A stretch of DNA of 64,000 nucleotides from Lachnospiraceae bacterium (GCA_019421365.1 JAHZFJ010000003.1:230823-294822); one strand, 5' to 3'; counted from the stretch's first letter, positions 17,356 through 26,924 are shown. Made by a program: numbers and translations. The notes: a model not told the origin generated them from the letters alone.

Positions 17356-18342
17356 CTAAATTCCTGTTTTCTTATCCCAGTACGATTTGTTCATACTAAA
17401 TTTTCTTATTGTTTTATCTGATAGTTTCTCGTATCGTAGACCTGCTTTATAGCCAAGGAACTTAAATCCACTCTGCAATACCAAATCAGGGATCAAGTAG
17501 AATTTCCCTTTATTTAGCAGATGCTTTGCAGTCTTTTTTACTAGTGCAATACCTTCTGATTCAGATTTTATATTCTCAAATATTTCTCTATATTGCCTTT
17601 GTGAAACTCCTAGATCAAAGTTACGAGTAAACTGTTGGCGATACGTGTATTTATGAGAATGTATTACTCTTGCATCAGCCGCATATGCTATCGTATAACC
17701 GCTATTAATAACTATAGATGCAAAAATCATATCCTCATTAAAAATAGTTTGAGTAACAAAGCCACCTAAATTCATATAAATCTCACGCTTATATGCAGAA
17801 CATACATTAGAACAAAAATACGTCTTAATTCCTAAGGTTTCAAGATCCTTCTTACTCTTATATATACTAGTAGCTGGATAATTAAATTCTCTTGTATATC
17901 TCTCAATCTCTCCAGCCTGTTCATTAGGAAGTTGTCTTGCATAAGCCACTGCCACATTATCTTTCTTCAATGGTTTAATAAGATTCTCTATCAATTTATT
18001 GTCTTCTGGCATGGCATCTTGTGTCATGAATATAATAATATCTGCCGTTGATAAACTAGCACCAAGATTTCTTGTTCCACCATGGTCAAACTCTTGCTTC
18101 GTAATATGTCTAACCTCTACCTGTTTACTACCATGGCATACTTTTTGAAACTTATTTTTATCAAAAAATCTCTCTTCTGTATTCATTATTAATATTTTAT
18201 TCAGATATTCTTCATCCGACACGCCCACCTGATCAATTGATTTCACTGTTTGCTTCAATAATCTCCCTAACAGTTTATAAAATTGCTCATCTGGACGATA
18301 CGTTGGTATTATTATATCAACTGACAATTTCAACTTGTCCAT
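17356..18342 (-). CDS. Family 2 glycosyltransferase, rhamnosyltransferase-like
   Basis: A 328-residue GT-A protein, starting VDIIIPTYRPDEQFYKLL; GGTRNLGAS and IIFMTQDAMPED (about 108-118) are the hallmark of rhamnosyltransferases of this subgroup, with NEDMIFAS further on as the acceptor-site loop. AAAGGAAA precedes the ATG. First gene of the three-gene group with the next GT2 and the LCP ligase. Its own promoter should be in 18343-18600 but none is convincing. Rhamnose as donor is inferred from family resemblance only. Confidence 0.87.
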   Translation of the reverse strand: MDKLKLSVDIIIPTYRPDEQFYKLLGRLLKQTVKSIDQVGVSDEEYLNKILIMNTEERFFDKNKFQKVCHGSKQVEVRHITKQEFDHGGTRNLGASLSTADIIIFMTQDAMPEDNKLIENLIKPLKKDNVAVAYARQLPNEQAGEIERYTREFNYPATSIYKSKKDLETLGIKTYFCSNVCSAYKREIYMNLGGFVTQTIFNEDMIFASIVINSGYTIAYAADARVIHSHKYTYRQQFTRNFDLGVSQRQYREIFENIKSESEGIALVKKTAKHLLNKGKFYLIPDLVLQSGFKFLGYKAGLRYEKLSDKTIRKFSMNKSYWDKKTGI

Positions 18343-18608
18343 TTATATTTCCTTTCTGTGACTATATATTCTAGCCCTTTATAGAAGCTACTGTATAATT
18401 ATTATGATTTTAGCTTCAGAATTAAGTTTGTACTTAATTCCCTTCGATAAATTATCTTATCACACAACTAAATTACTGACAATATGAATTATTGTAGCTT
18501 ATCTTTAAAAAGTTTTCCATGACAATGAAATATTGCACATTTGTACAAAGAAAATCTCACTTTGAATCCTTAATAATAAGATAGTCCATTTACTATTAAA
18601 ATCCCATT

Positions 18609-18617
18609 TGCTATAAT
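18609..18617 (+). promoter_or_regulatory. Extended -10 promoter of pepF
   Basis: TGCTATAAT is a perfect extended -10 within the 434-bp divergent gap (18343-18776); no clear -35. It leaves a leader of about 150 bases that contains an imperfect GACTTAGGAC/GTCCTTTTAGTC hairpin (about 18628-18652). Nothing else is recognised in the gap. Confidence 0.5.
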
Positions 18618-18776
18618 TATTGCAACGACTTAGGACAACGTCCTTTTAGTCAAAGAATAAGCATACAAGTCAGTAAATCTCTAAATTATATATTTCATAG
18701 CATTGTGATCATTGGTCAATACTATAAACTACATAGTAAAACATCAGATTTACAGTACTTGAGAAAGAAGGTAAAT

Positions 18777-20531
18777 ATGAATACAGAATGGTCTTTAGAC
18801 GTCCTTTATAAAGGATATGATGATCCTGCTTATCAACAGGATTTAGAAAAACTTGATACACTCATCAACAAACTTCATACATTTGCAGATAATCTAGGGA
18901 AAAATCCAGATAAAGATACTGTAATTGAATATATCACATTAACAGAAGAATTCTCACTTTTAATAACTAAAATATACTCTTATACAGAACTTAGAGAAAG
19001 TACTGATACAACAAATAGTGAAACTACTTCTTACTTAAATCGTATTCAATTAAAGATTAGTGCAACTTCTAAAGATTCTGCTAAAATCGATAAATATATC
19101 GCTAACATAGCTAATCTAGATGAAATTGTTGCTTCTGATGAATCATTAAAAGAATATACATTCTATTTTAACGAATTAAAGGATCGCGCATCCCATACAT
19201 TAAGTGATGATGTAGAAGAAGTAATTGCGAAACTTAATCTATCTGCTGGATCAGCTTGGAGTTCTTTACAACAATACTTAACTTCAACAGTTGAAGTTGA
19301 TTATAACGGTGAAAAAACAACACTTTCAGGAATTCGTAATCTTGCATATAGCAAAGATAAAGAAGTTCGTAAAGCTGCTTATGAAGCTGAAATTGCTTGT
19401 TATGATAAGATCAAAGATGCCGTTAGCTTCTCACTAAATAATATCAAATCACAAGTAAATACAATTGCAGAACTTCGTGGATATGAATCACCTCTTGCAA
19501 TGACATTACGCGGGGCTTCTATGTCTAGAGAAACACTTGATGCAATGTTAACAGCAATGAAAGAATACATGCCTAAATTCCATGAGTACCTTAAAAGAAA
19601 GGCTACTATGCTTGGATATGAAAACGGCCTTCCTTGGTATGAATTATTTGCTCCTCTAGGTAAAAATCATGTGGAATACACACCAGAATCAGCAAAAGAA
19701 TATCTTCTTAAACATTTTAGAAACTTTGCAGATGATTTAGCTGATATGGCTCAAGAAGCTTTTGATAATAGTTGGATTGATTTCTTCCCACGTAAAGGTA
19801 AAGTTGGCGGTGCTTTCTGTGCTAACCTTCCATTCATCAAACAAAGCCGTGTCTTAACTAACTTTGACGGTGCTTTTGGTGATGTGGTAACATTAGCTCA
19901 TGAACTTGGTCATGCATATCATGGCTTACAGATTCAAGAACATCGCCCACTTAACTTAGACTACTCTATGCCAGTTGCAGAAACTGCTTCAACATTTAAT
20001 GAAAATGTTATTATGGATGCAGCTATAGGCGAAGCAGAAGGTACTGATAAATTAGTTCTTATTGAAAATCAATTACAAGATACAACTCAAATTATCTGCG
20101 ATATCTACTCTCGTTTCTTATTCGAAAATGCTGTATTCGAAAGACGTAAAGATGAGTTCTTATTCAGTGATGATTTAGAAAAAATCATGTTAGATGCACA
20201 AAAACAAGCTTTCGGTGATTCCTTAGAAGAAGATACCTTACATCCTTACATGTGGATCAACAAGGGTCATTATTATTCTGAATCCCTTAGCTTCTATAAC
20301 TTCCCATATGCATTTGGTGGTTTATTTGCTCGTGGCTTATATACTATGTATCAACAAGAAGGCAAAGATTTCGTTCCTAAATACCGTGCATTATTAAAAG
20401 CTACTACTGTAAGCAGCGTTGAAGATGTAGCTAAGATGGCTGGTATTGATATAACAAAACCTGACTTCTGGAGACAAAGCTTACAAAGCTATGCAAACGA
20501 AATTGATGAATTCCTTGAATTAACTAAGTAA
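18777..20531 (+). CDS. pepF: Oligoendopeptidase F
   Basis: An M3B zinc metallopeptidase of the cytoplasm that cleaves oligopeptides, 584 residues. The zinc motif HELGHAYHG has HELGH at 375-379, with the downstream glutamate in ETASTFNENVIM as third ligand. PepF domain features (YNGEKTTLSGIRNLAYS; LRGASMSRETLDAMLTAM) are intact. The ATG at 18777 is preferred, with GAAGGT upstream; the frame extends 24 codons further but without a ribosome site. A lone plus-strand gene between minus-strand blocks, ending just before a long hairpin that should terminate it. Confidence 0.95.
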   Translation: MNTEWSLDVLYKGYDDPAYQQDLEKLDTLINKLHTFADNLGKNPDKDTVIEYITLTEEFSLLITKIYSYTELRESTDTTNSETTSYLNRIQLKISATSKDSAKIDKYIANIANLDEIVASDESLKEYTFYFNELKDRASHTLSDDVEEVIAKLNLSAGSAWSSLQQYLTSTVEVDYNGEKTTLSGIRNLAYSKDKEVRKAAYEAEIACYDKIKDAVSFSLNNIKSQVNTIAELRGYESPLAMTLRGASMSRETLDAMLTAMKEYMPKFHEYLKRKATMLGYENGLPWYELFAPLGKNHVEYTPESAKEYLLKHFRNFADDLADMAQEAFDNSWIDFFPRKGKVGGAFCANLPFIKQSRVLTNFDGAFGDVVTLAHELGHAYHGLQIQEHRPLNLDYSMPVAETASTFNENVIMDAAIGEAEGTDKLVLIENQLQDTTQIICDIYSRFLFENAVFERRKDEFLFSDDLEKIMLDAQKQAFGDSLEEDTLHPYMWINKGHYYSESLSFYNFPYAFGGLFARGLYTMYQQEGKDFVPKYRALLKATTVSSVEDVAKMAGIDITKPDFWRQSLQSYANEIDEFLELTK

Positions 20532-20538
20532 ATAGGAC

Positions 20539-20749
20539 GGCTGTTGCTGTGAGGTTGCGTATGGGGTTGTCACACCACCAAGCAACTCACACACCAGCAA
20601 TAAAAACAACCTTTATTCGCTGTTTGTCATGTTTGCGGACACTTCGTATCCGCACCTGACCCACAGCTCGGTAAAGGTTGTTTTTTTGATGGTGCATTAC
20701 GTTGCTTGGTGTTGCGCCAACCCCGTATGTAAGATTTCTAACAACAGCC
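20539..20749. repeat. Long imperfect hairpin after pepF, containing a terminator
   Basis: About 211 bp that fold back on themselves: GGCTGTTG (20539) pairs with CAACAGCC (20742-20749), GGGGTTG with CAACCCC, CACCAAGCAAC with GTTGCTTGGTG, and AAAACAACCTTTA (20603-20615) with 20672-20684, followed by TTTT. The tip is TGCGGA/TCCGCA (20634-20639, 20649-20654). The inner stem with its T-run is a plausible pepF terminator; the outer arms are far longer than needed. The remainder of the gap to the LysR gene (20750-20914) shows nothing clear. Confidence 0.75.
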
Positions 20750-20914
20750 TGGTTATTCACTTGGTTAGTAGGGTAAGGAATTATTAATAACTAGGAAATC
20801 GGAATAACTTCGTACATTCGTAACTTTGATAAACATGAATAGCTGCTTAGTAGCTTAATCTTATTCTTTTATATGACTTCTTCTAATCTACGTTACTTCT
20901 ACAGCTATGTTTTA

Positions 20915-21829
20915 CTAACATACGCGTATGTCGACTGCATGTTTTAGTTTTTCAATATAGATTTGTCCAAGCCGACTCATTGTCACTTCTTTATGTACAA
21001 TGTATCCGATTTGCATATCTTCGCCTTTTACATCTAGTGGTATTGCTACAATATTCTTACCGTTTAGTGCTTTACTAATCACACCAGTACTTATTGTATA
21101 TCCGTTTAGACCAATCAACAGATTAAATAGTGTTGCTCGGTCACTCACTTTGATTGATTTTTTGCGACTTAATGTACTTAATATCTCCTCTGAGAAATAG
21201 AACGAATTATTATTTCCTTGTTCAAAGGACAGATACGGACAATCTTCTAAGTCATCTAACGTAACTCTATCCTTCTTAGAAAGTGGATTATCCTTACTAA
21301 TAAATACATGTGGTGACGCTTTGAATAATTCATGGAATTCTAATTCCTTTTCTTTCAGTAATTTATGAATTACCTTCTTGTTAAATTCATTCACATATAG
21401 TATTCCAATTTCACTATTCATATTATTGACATCTTCAATGATTTCATAGGTACGTGTCTCTCTTAATTGAAAATCATACTTATCATATCCGTAGTCCTTA
21501 ATCATATCAACAAAAGCATTTACTGCAAAAGAATAATGTTGTGTGGACACGCTAAATTTTACTTTTCTAGGTGCTATACCCATATATTTCTCTTCTAATA
21601 ATGAGGCTTGTTCCATAACTTGCCTTGCATACCCTAAGAATTCTGCCCCTTCTGCTGAAACAGTAATCCCCTTATTCGTTCGGGTAAATATACTTATTCC
21701 TACCTCTTTCTCTAATTCTTTAATGGAATTAGAGAGCGAGGGTTGTGATATGAATAACACCTTAGCAGCATCATTCATGGAACAATGTTCTGCTACTGTT
21801 ACCACATATCGTAATTGCTGTAAAGTCAT
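20915..21829 (-). CDS. LysR-family transcriptional regulator
   Basis: A 304-residue regulator. Residues 1-60 form the winged HTH (LQQLRYVVTVAEHCSMNDAA, SQPSLSNSIKELE, FTRTNKGITVSAEG); the rest is the effector-binding domain with two alpha/beta lobes. It follows metH by 91 bp on the same strand, so it could be co-transcribed with it and sense a methionine- or one-carbon-related signal; this is context only. GGGGGTGGAG precedes the ATG. LysR genes usually control a divergent neighbour, but none is present here. Confidence 0.9.
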   Translation of the reverse strand: MTLQQLRYVVTVAEHCSMNDAAKVLFISQPSLSNSIKELEKEVGISIFTRTNKGITVSAEGAEFLGYARQVMEQASLLEEKYMGIAPRKVKFSVSTQHYSFAVNAFVDMIKDYGYDKYDFQLRETRTYEIIEDVNNMNSEIGILYVNEFNKKVIHKLLKEKELEFHELFKASPHVFISKDNPLSKKDRVTLDDLEDCPYLSFEQGNNNSFYFSEEILSTLSRKKSIKVSDRATLFNLLIGLNGYTISTGVISKALNGKNIVAIPLDVKGEDMQIGYIVHKEVTMSRLGQIYIEKLKHAVDIRVC

Positions 21830-21920
21830 ACTCCACCCCCTTTCTCTTAGGCCCTAATCTCTTTATTAATCCTTTCATTAATAGCATTAAACGGCCACTA
21901 ATCCGCTTCCCTACTCATTC

Positions 21921-24455
21921 CTATACTGCCATTAACCTTTTAACCAATCTAACCGCATCCTGTGCATCTGTTGAATATCCATCTGCCTCTATTTCATCTG
22001 CATAGCTTTGTGTAATTACTGCACCTCCAATAATTACTTTGGCCTTTAGTCCTGCTTCTTTGTTAGCTTGTACAACTTTCTTCATCTCTAACATGGTTGT
22101 CGTCATAAGAGCTGATAGTGCTATAATGTCTGCATCATTTTCTTTCGCTGTTTCAATAATCTTATCGCATGATACATCTTTTCCAAGGTCAATTACATCA
22201 AAACCGTAATTTTTGAGCATTAATGCTACAAGATTCTTTCCAATATCATGGATATCACCTTCAACGGTAGCTATAACTATAGTTCCTAGTTTCTTATCCG
22301 ATTGGTCATTTTGTAACATTGGCTCAAGATAATCTATAGCCGTCTTCATAGTTTCTGCACTACCAATTAATTGTGGTAAGAAATAAATCTGCTTGTCAAA
22401 TAGATTACCTACTTCGTTGATTGCTGGTATTAACATGGTATCAACAATAGTTGCAGGCTGTTCTCCAGCAGCAAGCACTTCTTTAACATGGTCAAGAATA
22501 TTCTTGCGATTTCCCTTGATTACATCCGTGTAGATAACAGATTCATTGGTGGACTGCCCATTCACGTCTGATCCTTGAATTCCAGTCTCATTTGTTGAAG
22601 ATTTGGCACCAACTGTTCCATTACTATCAGAATTCCCCGTATTCGTTGTAGCGGCATTGGCAGACCCACTTGTAATCGTCATTGGTCTGCTCGTTACCCG
22701 ATTAATATATCGTAAATCCGCCTCTTCCTTATTGCATAATAAATCGGTAGCAAATGCGGTATTCACTAATAAATCTTGAGATGGATTCGCAATTGCCATC
22801 GTAAGACCTTCGTGAATTGCTAATGCTAGAAATGTACTATTTATAAACTGTCTTTCTGGAAGACCAAATGATATGTTTGATAGTCCTACTATGGTTGCTA
22901 ATTCTAACTCGTCTTTGCAATAACGGATAGTTTCTAATGTCTCGATAGATGCTCGTTTATTAGCACCAATTGTATTTACTAGACCGTCTACTATTATGTC
23001 TTCTTTGGTTAACCCCTGGGCGTATGCTGCTTCTGTTATCGTATGAATAATTTGCTTCTTCTCATCAATATTCTTAGGTAGTCCTTTATCCGATAATGGT
23101 AATAATATAAACATAGCTCCATATTTCTTGGCTAATGGTATTAATTTTTCAAATTTTTCTTTTTCTAATGAAATGGAATTAATTAAAGCACGGCCCGGAT
23201 AGATACGAAGTGCTGCTTCAATAACACCAACATGACTTGAATCAATACATAATGGTAAATTAACCGCTTGAGATAATTCATAGACAACCGAAACCATTGT
23301 TTCCTTCTCATCGATTCCGTTCATACCCATATTAACATCTAATATAGAAGCACCATTCTCTTCTTGTTCTTCTGCCATTGATACTACTAAATCAAGTTTA
23401 CCTTCTTTTAATTCAGCCTGAAGATTCTTCTTTCCTGTTGGATTAATACGTTCCCCAACTATCAAAAACCTTCCATTCAAGTCAATCTCAACGGTCTTTC
23501 GTTCTGTTGTAATGGCACGGACTTTATGATTATAGGAAAGATCAGGTTTTATTTCTTCTACATTCATAGCAAGTTCACGGATATGTTCTGGCGTTGTTCC
23601 ACAGCAACCGCCCACTATTGTTGCACCGTCCATTACAAGTCCTTTTACTTGTAAACCAAATTCTTGTGGTCCTAGGTTATATACCGTTTCACCATCTACA
23701 AAAATTGGTAATCCGGCATTAGGCTTGGCTATAATAGGAACACTCGTATAATTTCGCATGGTCATAACCACGTCTCTCATTTGATCCGGACCTGTAGAGC
23801 AGTTTACACCCACTGCTGCCGCACCTAGGCTTTGTAATACCGTTACCGCAGTCCTAGCATCTGTTCCATACATTGTATGACCATCTTCATTAAAAGTCAT
23901 GGTTACCATCACAGGGAGTTCACAGGTTTCTTTTGCCGCAATTAATGCCGCTCTACATTCTTGAAGACTCATCATAGTCTCCACTACTAATAAATCCGCT
24001 CCCCCTGCCAACATACACCTAATTTGTTCCTTATAAACTTCAACAAGCTCCTCAAACATGAGCTTACCAATTGGATATAACTGCTCCCCAGTCATGGTAA
24101 GGTCCCCGGCAACATAGATTTTCTTATCCTTAAGTTCTGGCTTCTCTTCCTTTGCTAATTGTATCGCTTTTCTTGACAGACCAATAAGTTCAGCATTCAT
24201 CTGTTCAATCTTATCCACTAATCCGTATTCTTCTAATTTGATACGATTCGCTGTGAACGTTGGACTATAGAGAATATCCGTACCCGCTAATACATATTCT
24301 TTTTGTAAGTTAACTAAAACATCTGGATTCTTAAGAATCCAGTCTTCTGGACATACTCCTGTAGGCATACCTGCTTCTTGAAGATTACTACCTGTTGCTC
24401 CATCAAGTAATACAATTTTCGATTCACATAATTCAATAAATTCCTTATGGTTCAT
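21921..24455 (-). CDS. metH: Cobalamin-dependent methionine synthase lacking the activation domain
   Basis: Transfers methyl from methyl-THF to homocysteine through cobalamin. 844 residues: homocysteine/zinc barrel (1-~290; GVNCSTGP and IVGGCCGTTPEH give the zinc cysteines), pterin barrel (~325-580; GERINPTGKK, ASILDVNMGMNG), then cap and B12 domains (~655-844) with the cobalt ligand in GDIHDIGKN (H736). The C-terminal AdoMet reactivation domain of the E. coli enzyme (1227 aa) is absent, as in many Clostridia. Between pterin and cap domains (about 592-645) lies an unusual Asn/Thr/Ser/Gly-rich linker. A strong GGGAGG precedes the ATG. Reactivation must come from another protein; one such protein is at 1381-2097. 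Confidence 0.95.
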   Translation of the reverse strand: MNHKEFIELCESKIVLLDGATGSNLQEAGMPTGVCPEDWILKNPDVLVNLQKEYVLAGTDILYSPTFTANRIKLEEYGLVDKIEQMNAELIGLSRKAIQLAKEEKPELKDKKIYVAGDLTMTGEQLYPIGKLMFEELVEVYKEQIRCMLAGGADLLVVETMMSLQECRAALIAAKETCELPVMVTMTFNEDGHTMYGTDARTAVTVLQSLGAAAVGVNCSTGPDQMRDVVMTMRNYTSVPIIAKPNAGLPIFVDGETVYNLGPQEFGLQVKGLVMDGATIVGGCCGTTPEHIRELAMNVEEIKPDLSYNHKVRAITTERKTVEIDLNGRFLIVGERINPTGKKNLQAELKEGKLDLVVSMAEEQEENGASILDVNMGMNGIDEKETMVSVVYELSQAVNLPLCIDSSHVGVIEAALRIYPGRALINSISLEKEKFEKLIPLAKKYGAMFILLPLSDKGLPKNIDEKKQIIHTITEAAYAQGLTKEDIIVDGLVNTIGANKRASIETLETIRYCKDELELATIVGLSNISFGLPERQFINSTFLALAIHEGLTMAIANPSQDLLVNTAFATDLLCNKEEADLRYINRVTSRPMTITSGSANAATTNTGNSDSNGTVGAKSSTNETGIQGSDVNGQSTNESVIYTDVIKGNRKNILDHVKEVLAAGEQPATIVDTMLIPAINEVGNLFDKQIYFLPQLIGSAETMKTAIDYLEPMLQNDQSDKKLGTIVIATVEGDIHDIGKNLVALMLKNYGFDVIDLGKDVSCDKIIETAKENDADIIALSALMTTTMLEMKKVVQANKEAGLKAKVIIGGAVITQSYADEIEADGYSTDAQDAVRLVKRLMAV

Positions 24456-24494
24456 ACTATATCCTCCCTCGGTTAATATCTCATTCGGCGTTTA

Positions 24495-24773
24495 CGAAAC
24501 TCAATTTAGGTTTTTTGAAGCTTCTTGAATAACGTATTATAACACAAAACACGCTTCACACCTAAGTACTTCTATGTGTGTACTGCAAGTTTGTACAATA
24601 TCTGCGGAACCGCCATCGATTCGCCATCCTGGCTTATCTCAGGCTGGCTCGGCGTCCATGCCTCGCCTTCCTAAGTTACTTAGTACACACTAAGAAGTAC
24701 TATAAGTGTTACGCTATCGTTTCTAAGTTATAATACGTCAGCCAAGAAGCTGAAAATATCTTAAGAGTTTCGC
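24495..24773. repeat. Long hairpin element, copy 2 of a dispersed family (inverted)
   Basis: About 279 bp between metH and sdaAA. Ends CGAAACTC (24495-24502) and GAGTTTCG (24765-24772) pair, as do GCTTCTTG-type blocks and the GTACTTCT/AGAAGTAC blocks near the tips. Read on the minus strand it aligns along its length with the element at 15140-15417: shared blocks include AACGATAGCGTA, AGTACTTCTTAGTGTGTA, AGGAAGGCGAGGCA, GACGCCGAGCCAGC and GAAGCGTGTTTTGTGT. The 24456-24802 gap holds nothing else; no metH riboswitch was found. Confidence 0.85.
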
Positions 24774-24802
24774 AATAGTCTATAGATTTATATTTAACAC
24801 AA

Positions 24803-25675
24803 TTATCTACCGAATATTTTTTCTTGTATATTCTTAGCAGTAGGCGTAACTGCAAGTCCGCCTAATGCAGTTTCTCTGAGTTCAGATGGAAGCTGCTTTC
24901 CTACTTTATACATTGCTTCAACTACTTCATCTGCTGGTACAATACATTTCATACCTGCTAAGGCCATATCTGCACATATAATTGCATTCACTGCTTGTGA
25001 TGCATTACGTTGTGCACATGGTACTTGTACAAGTCCTGCAATAGGGTCACATACAAGCCCCATAACATTGATGATTACTAATGAGAAAGCATGTAAAGCC
25101 ATCTGTGCATTTCCTCCAGACATCTCTACTGCTGCCGCCGCTGCCATAGCTGCAGCAACACCACATTCTGCCTGACATCCGCCCTCAGCTCCTGCTACGG
25201 TTGCATTCTTCACCACGATTGCACCAACTCCTGAAGCAGTTAGTAAACCTTGTAACACCTCTCGCTCAGTAAGATTTTTCACTTCCTTTACACCAATTAA
25301 AACAGCTGGTAATATTCCACAAGATCCCGCTGTTGGTGCCGCACAGATCTTACCCATGGCTACATTAACCTCACTAGAAGATAATGCTAATGCCATCACA
25401 TGATTTATTAACTCGCCACTTAGCGTATTACCTTCCTTAGCATACTGATTTTGAGAATACGCCAAACCGTTAATAAGACTACCTTTCACATGTAAATTTT
25501 GTTCCATGGCCTTATGAGCGGAAGCCTCCATTACTTTGTATCGACGACTTAAGTTTACGAATACATCTTCCTCTGTCATCTGTGATAGTTTCATTTCATT
25601 TTCTAATATAATCTTCCATAACGGAACTTCACGTTCCATTGCTATTTTTAGAAGTCCTTGTAAATTATAATACAT
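24803..25675 (-). CDS. sdaAA: L-serine dehydratase, alpha subunit
   Basis: Iron-sulfur L-serine dehydratase, large subunit (290 residues): serine to pyruvate plus ammonia in the cytoplasm. The family core is present: AAPTAGSCGILPA, EGGCQAECGVAAAMAAAAA, and CDPIAGLVQVPC, which hold the cysteines for the oxygen-labile [4Fe-4S] cluster. The N-terminus is complete and the protein is of usual size. It follows sdaAB by 18 bp with GGAG before its ATG, so the two subunits are made from one message. Confidence 0.96.
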   Translation of the reverse strand: MYYNLQGLLKIAMEREVPLWKIILENEMKLSQMTEEDVFVNLSRRYKVMEASAHKAMEQNLHVKGSLINGLAYSQNQYAKEGNTLSGELINHVMALALSSSEVNVAMGKICAAPTAGSCGILPAVLIGVKEVKNLTEREVLQGLLTASGVGAIVVKNATVAGAEGGCQAECGVAAAMAAAAAVEMSGGNAQMALHAFSLVIINVMGLVCDPIAGLVQVPCAQRNASQAVNAIICADMALAGMKCIVPADEVVEAMYKVGKQLPSELRETALGGLAVTPTAKNIQEKIFGR

Positions 25676-25693
25676 TCTTACTCCATTCCGTTA

Positions 25694-26362
25694 CTAATCG
25701 GTAACATTTATAACTTGTACTTGAATGATATTCTCTAGTTCCTCCATTGATTCCTTAACGTGATGAGGAATCACATCATCTGTTTCTATAATGCAAAATG
25801 CTTCTTCTCCTCTTGCATTACGGCTTAGACGCATGGTAGCAATATTGATATAATTATTTGCAAGAATCGCAGATACTTCACTAATAATTCCTTTTTTATC
25901 ATAATGATTTATCACGATCGTACTATATTGAGCCGTAAATTCCGTTCTAAAACCATTAATATTCGTGATTAATATCTGACCACCACCAATAGAAGATCCG
26001 ATTACATAATAACTAGAACCATCTTCTAATATAAATGAAATCTTCACTGTATTCTCATGAACATTCTCTAAATTTATTTGTTCAAATTCATATTCTAATC
26101 CTTGTTGCTTCGCTAATTCGAAGGAATCTGCTAATGCCTCATCATCCTCATATAGACCTAGAACTCCCGCAACTAATGCACGATCTGTTCCGTGTCCTTT
26201 ATATGTCATTGCAAACGAACCATGTAAACCAAATATAACCTTTTTAAATGGTTCATTCACAATATTTCTTGCAATACGTGCTAACTTCGCGGCACCTGCC
26301 GTATGAGAACTTGATGGACCTATCATAATTGGTCCCACTACTTCAAAAATACTTACATCCAT
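25694..26362 (-). CDS. sdaAB: L-serine dehydratase, beta subunit
   Basis: Small subunit (222 residues) of the two-subunit serine dehydratase. The N-terminal half carries GPIMIGPSSSHTAGAAKLAR, the substrate-loop signature; the C-terminal ~75 residues are an ACT domain (INHYDKKGIISEVSAILANN), probably binding serine or another regulator. First gene of the sdaAB-sdaAA pair. Upstream is a 647-bp non-coding gap with two hairpin elements; no promoter of good quality was identified. Confidence 0.96.
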   Translation of the reverse strand: MDVSIFEVVGPIMIGPSSSHTAGAAKLARIARNIVNEPFKKVIFGLHGSFAMTYKGHGTDRALVAGVLGLYEDDEALADSFELAKQQGLEYEFEQINLENVHENTVKISFILEDGSSYYVIGSSIGGGQILITNINGFRTEFTAQYSTIVINHYDKKGIISEVSAILANNYINIATMRLSRNARGEEAFCIIETDDVIPHHVKESMEELENIIQVQVINVTD

Positions 26363-26451
26363 TCTAATCTACCTTATCTTTCTGTTTAAATTACTTACAG
26401 CCTGTGGTTTAATACTAGGATTACCATAGTGTTTTATCCTATACTTCTGAT

Positions 26452-26736
26452 AAGTTACTGGTTAGAGTGTCAAAAGCCAGTTTTCATTTTAATCTCGTCA
26501 ATTTGCACAATTTTATGTGTGAACATGTTATGCCAAACGTAGTTCAATCGCAACGCGCTCTCGCTTGGATGAAGTTCGTAGTGGTACATAAGTCTCTAAA
26601 ATACAGAGCCTAAGTACCAACGACTTCATACAGTTGCTCATCAAACTACGTTCGACATAACATTAGTCAAGTTTATATGTGCAAATTGACGAAGGCAAGT
26701 TTTACAAAAGGCTTATGACACACTAATCAGTTACTA
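26452..26736. repeat. Long imperfect hairpin element B1
   Basis: About 285 bp. Outer parts GTTACTGGTTAGAGTGTCAA and, on the other arm, its near complement at 26711-26735; CGTCAATTTGCAC at 26495-26507 pairs with GTGCAAATTGACG; ATGTTATG and ACGTAGTT pair with CATAACAT and AACTACGT. The tip region carries GCTCTCGCTT and GTAC blocks. It is non-coding and lies upstream of sdaAB, next to a second element that shares parts of the tip. Confidence 0.75.
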
Positions 26737-26737
26737 A

Positions 26738-26924
26738 AACTTCGCACTTGAAGATTTCGAGAAGTAGATAACAGCTTTATTCAACGAAAACCCGCTCTCG
26801 CTTAGCTTCACACGTAGCAGTACTAAGATCCCGCGTTGCGAAATCAAGTACTGACGTGTTCAGATAGTTTACTTATGAATATAGCAATTACCTACTCTAA
26901 ATGAAGTTTTTTATGTGCGAAGTT
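26738..26924. repeat. Shorter hairpin element B2
   Basis: About 187 bp. AACTTCGCAC (26738-26747) pairs with GTGCGAAGTT (26915-26924) and ACACGTAGCAGTACT pairs imperfectly with AAGTACTGACGTGT near the tip. It shares GCTCTCGCTT and the GTACTAAG-like block with B1. Between its right end and the HMT-MTHFR stop (26925-27009) nothing else is seen. Confidence 0.65.

Noticed and set aside
24456..24802. SAM or cobalamin riboswitch upstream of metH
   Set aside because: No S-box or B12-box consensus; the space is filled by the hairpin repeat element.
15140..26924. CRISPR array as explanation for the repeated blocks
   Set aside because: Repeats are inverted, long and irregular, with no evenly spaced direct repeats and no cas genes.
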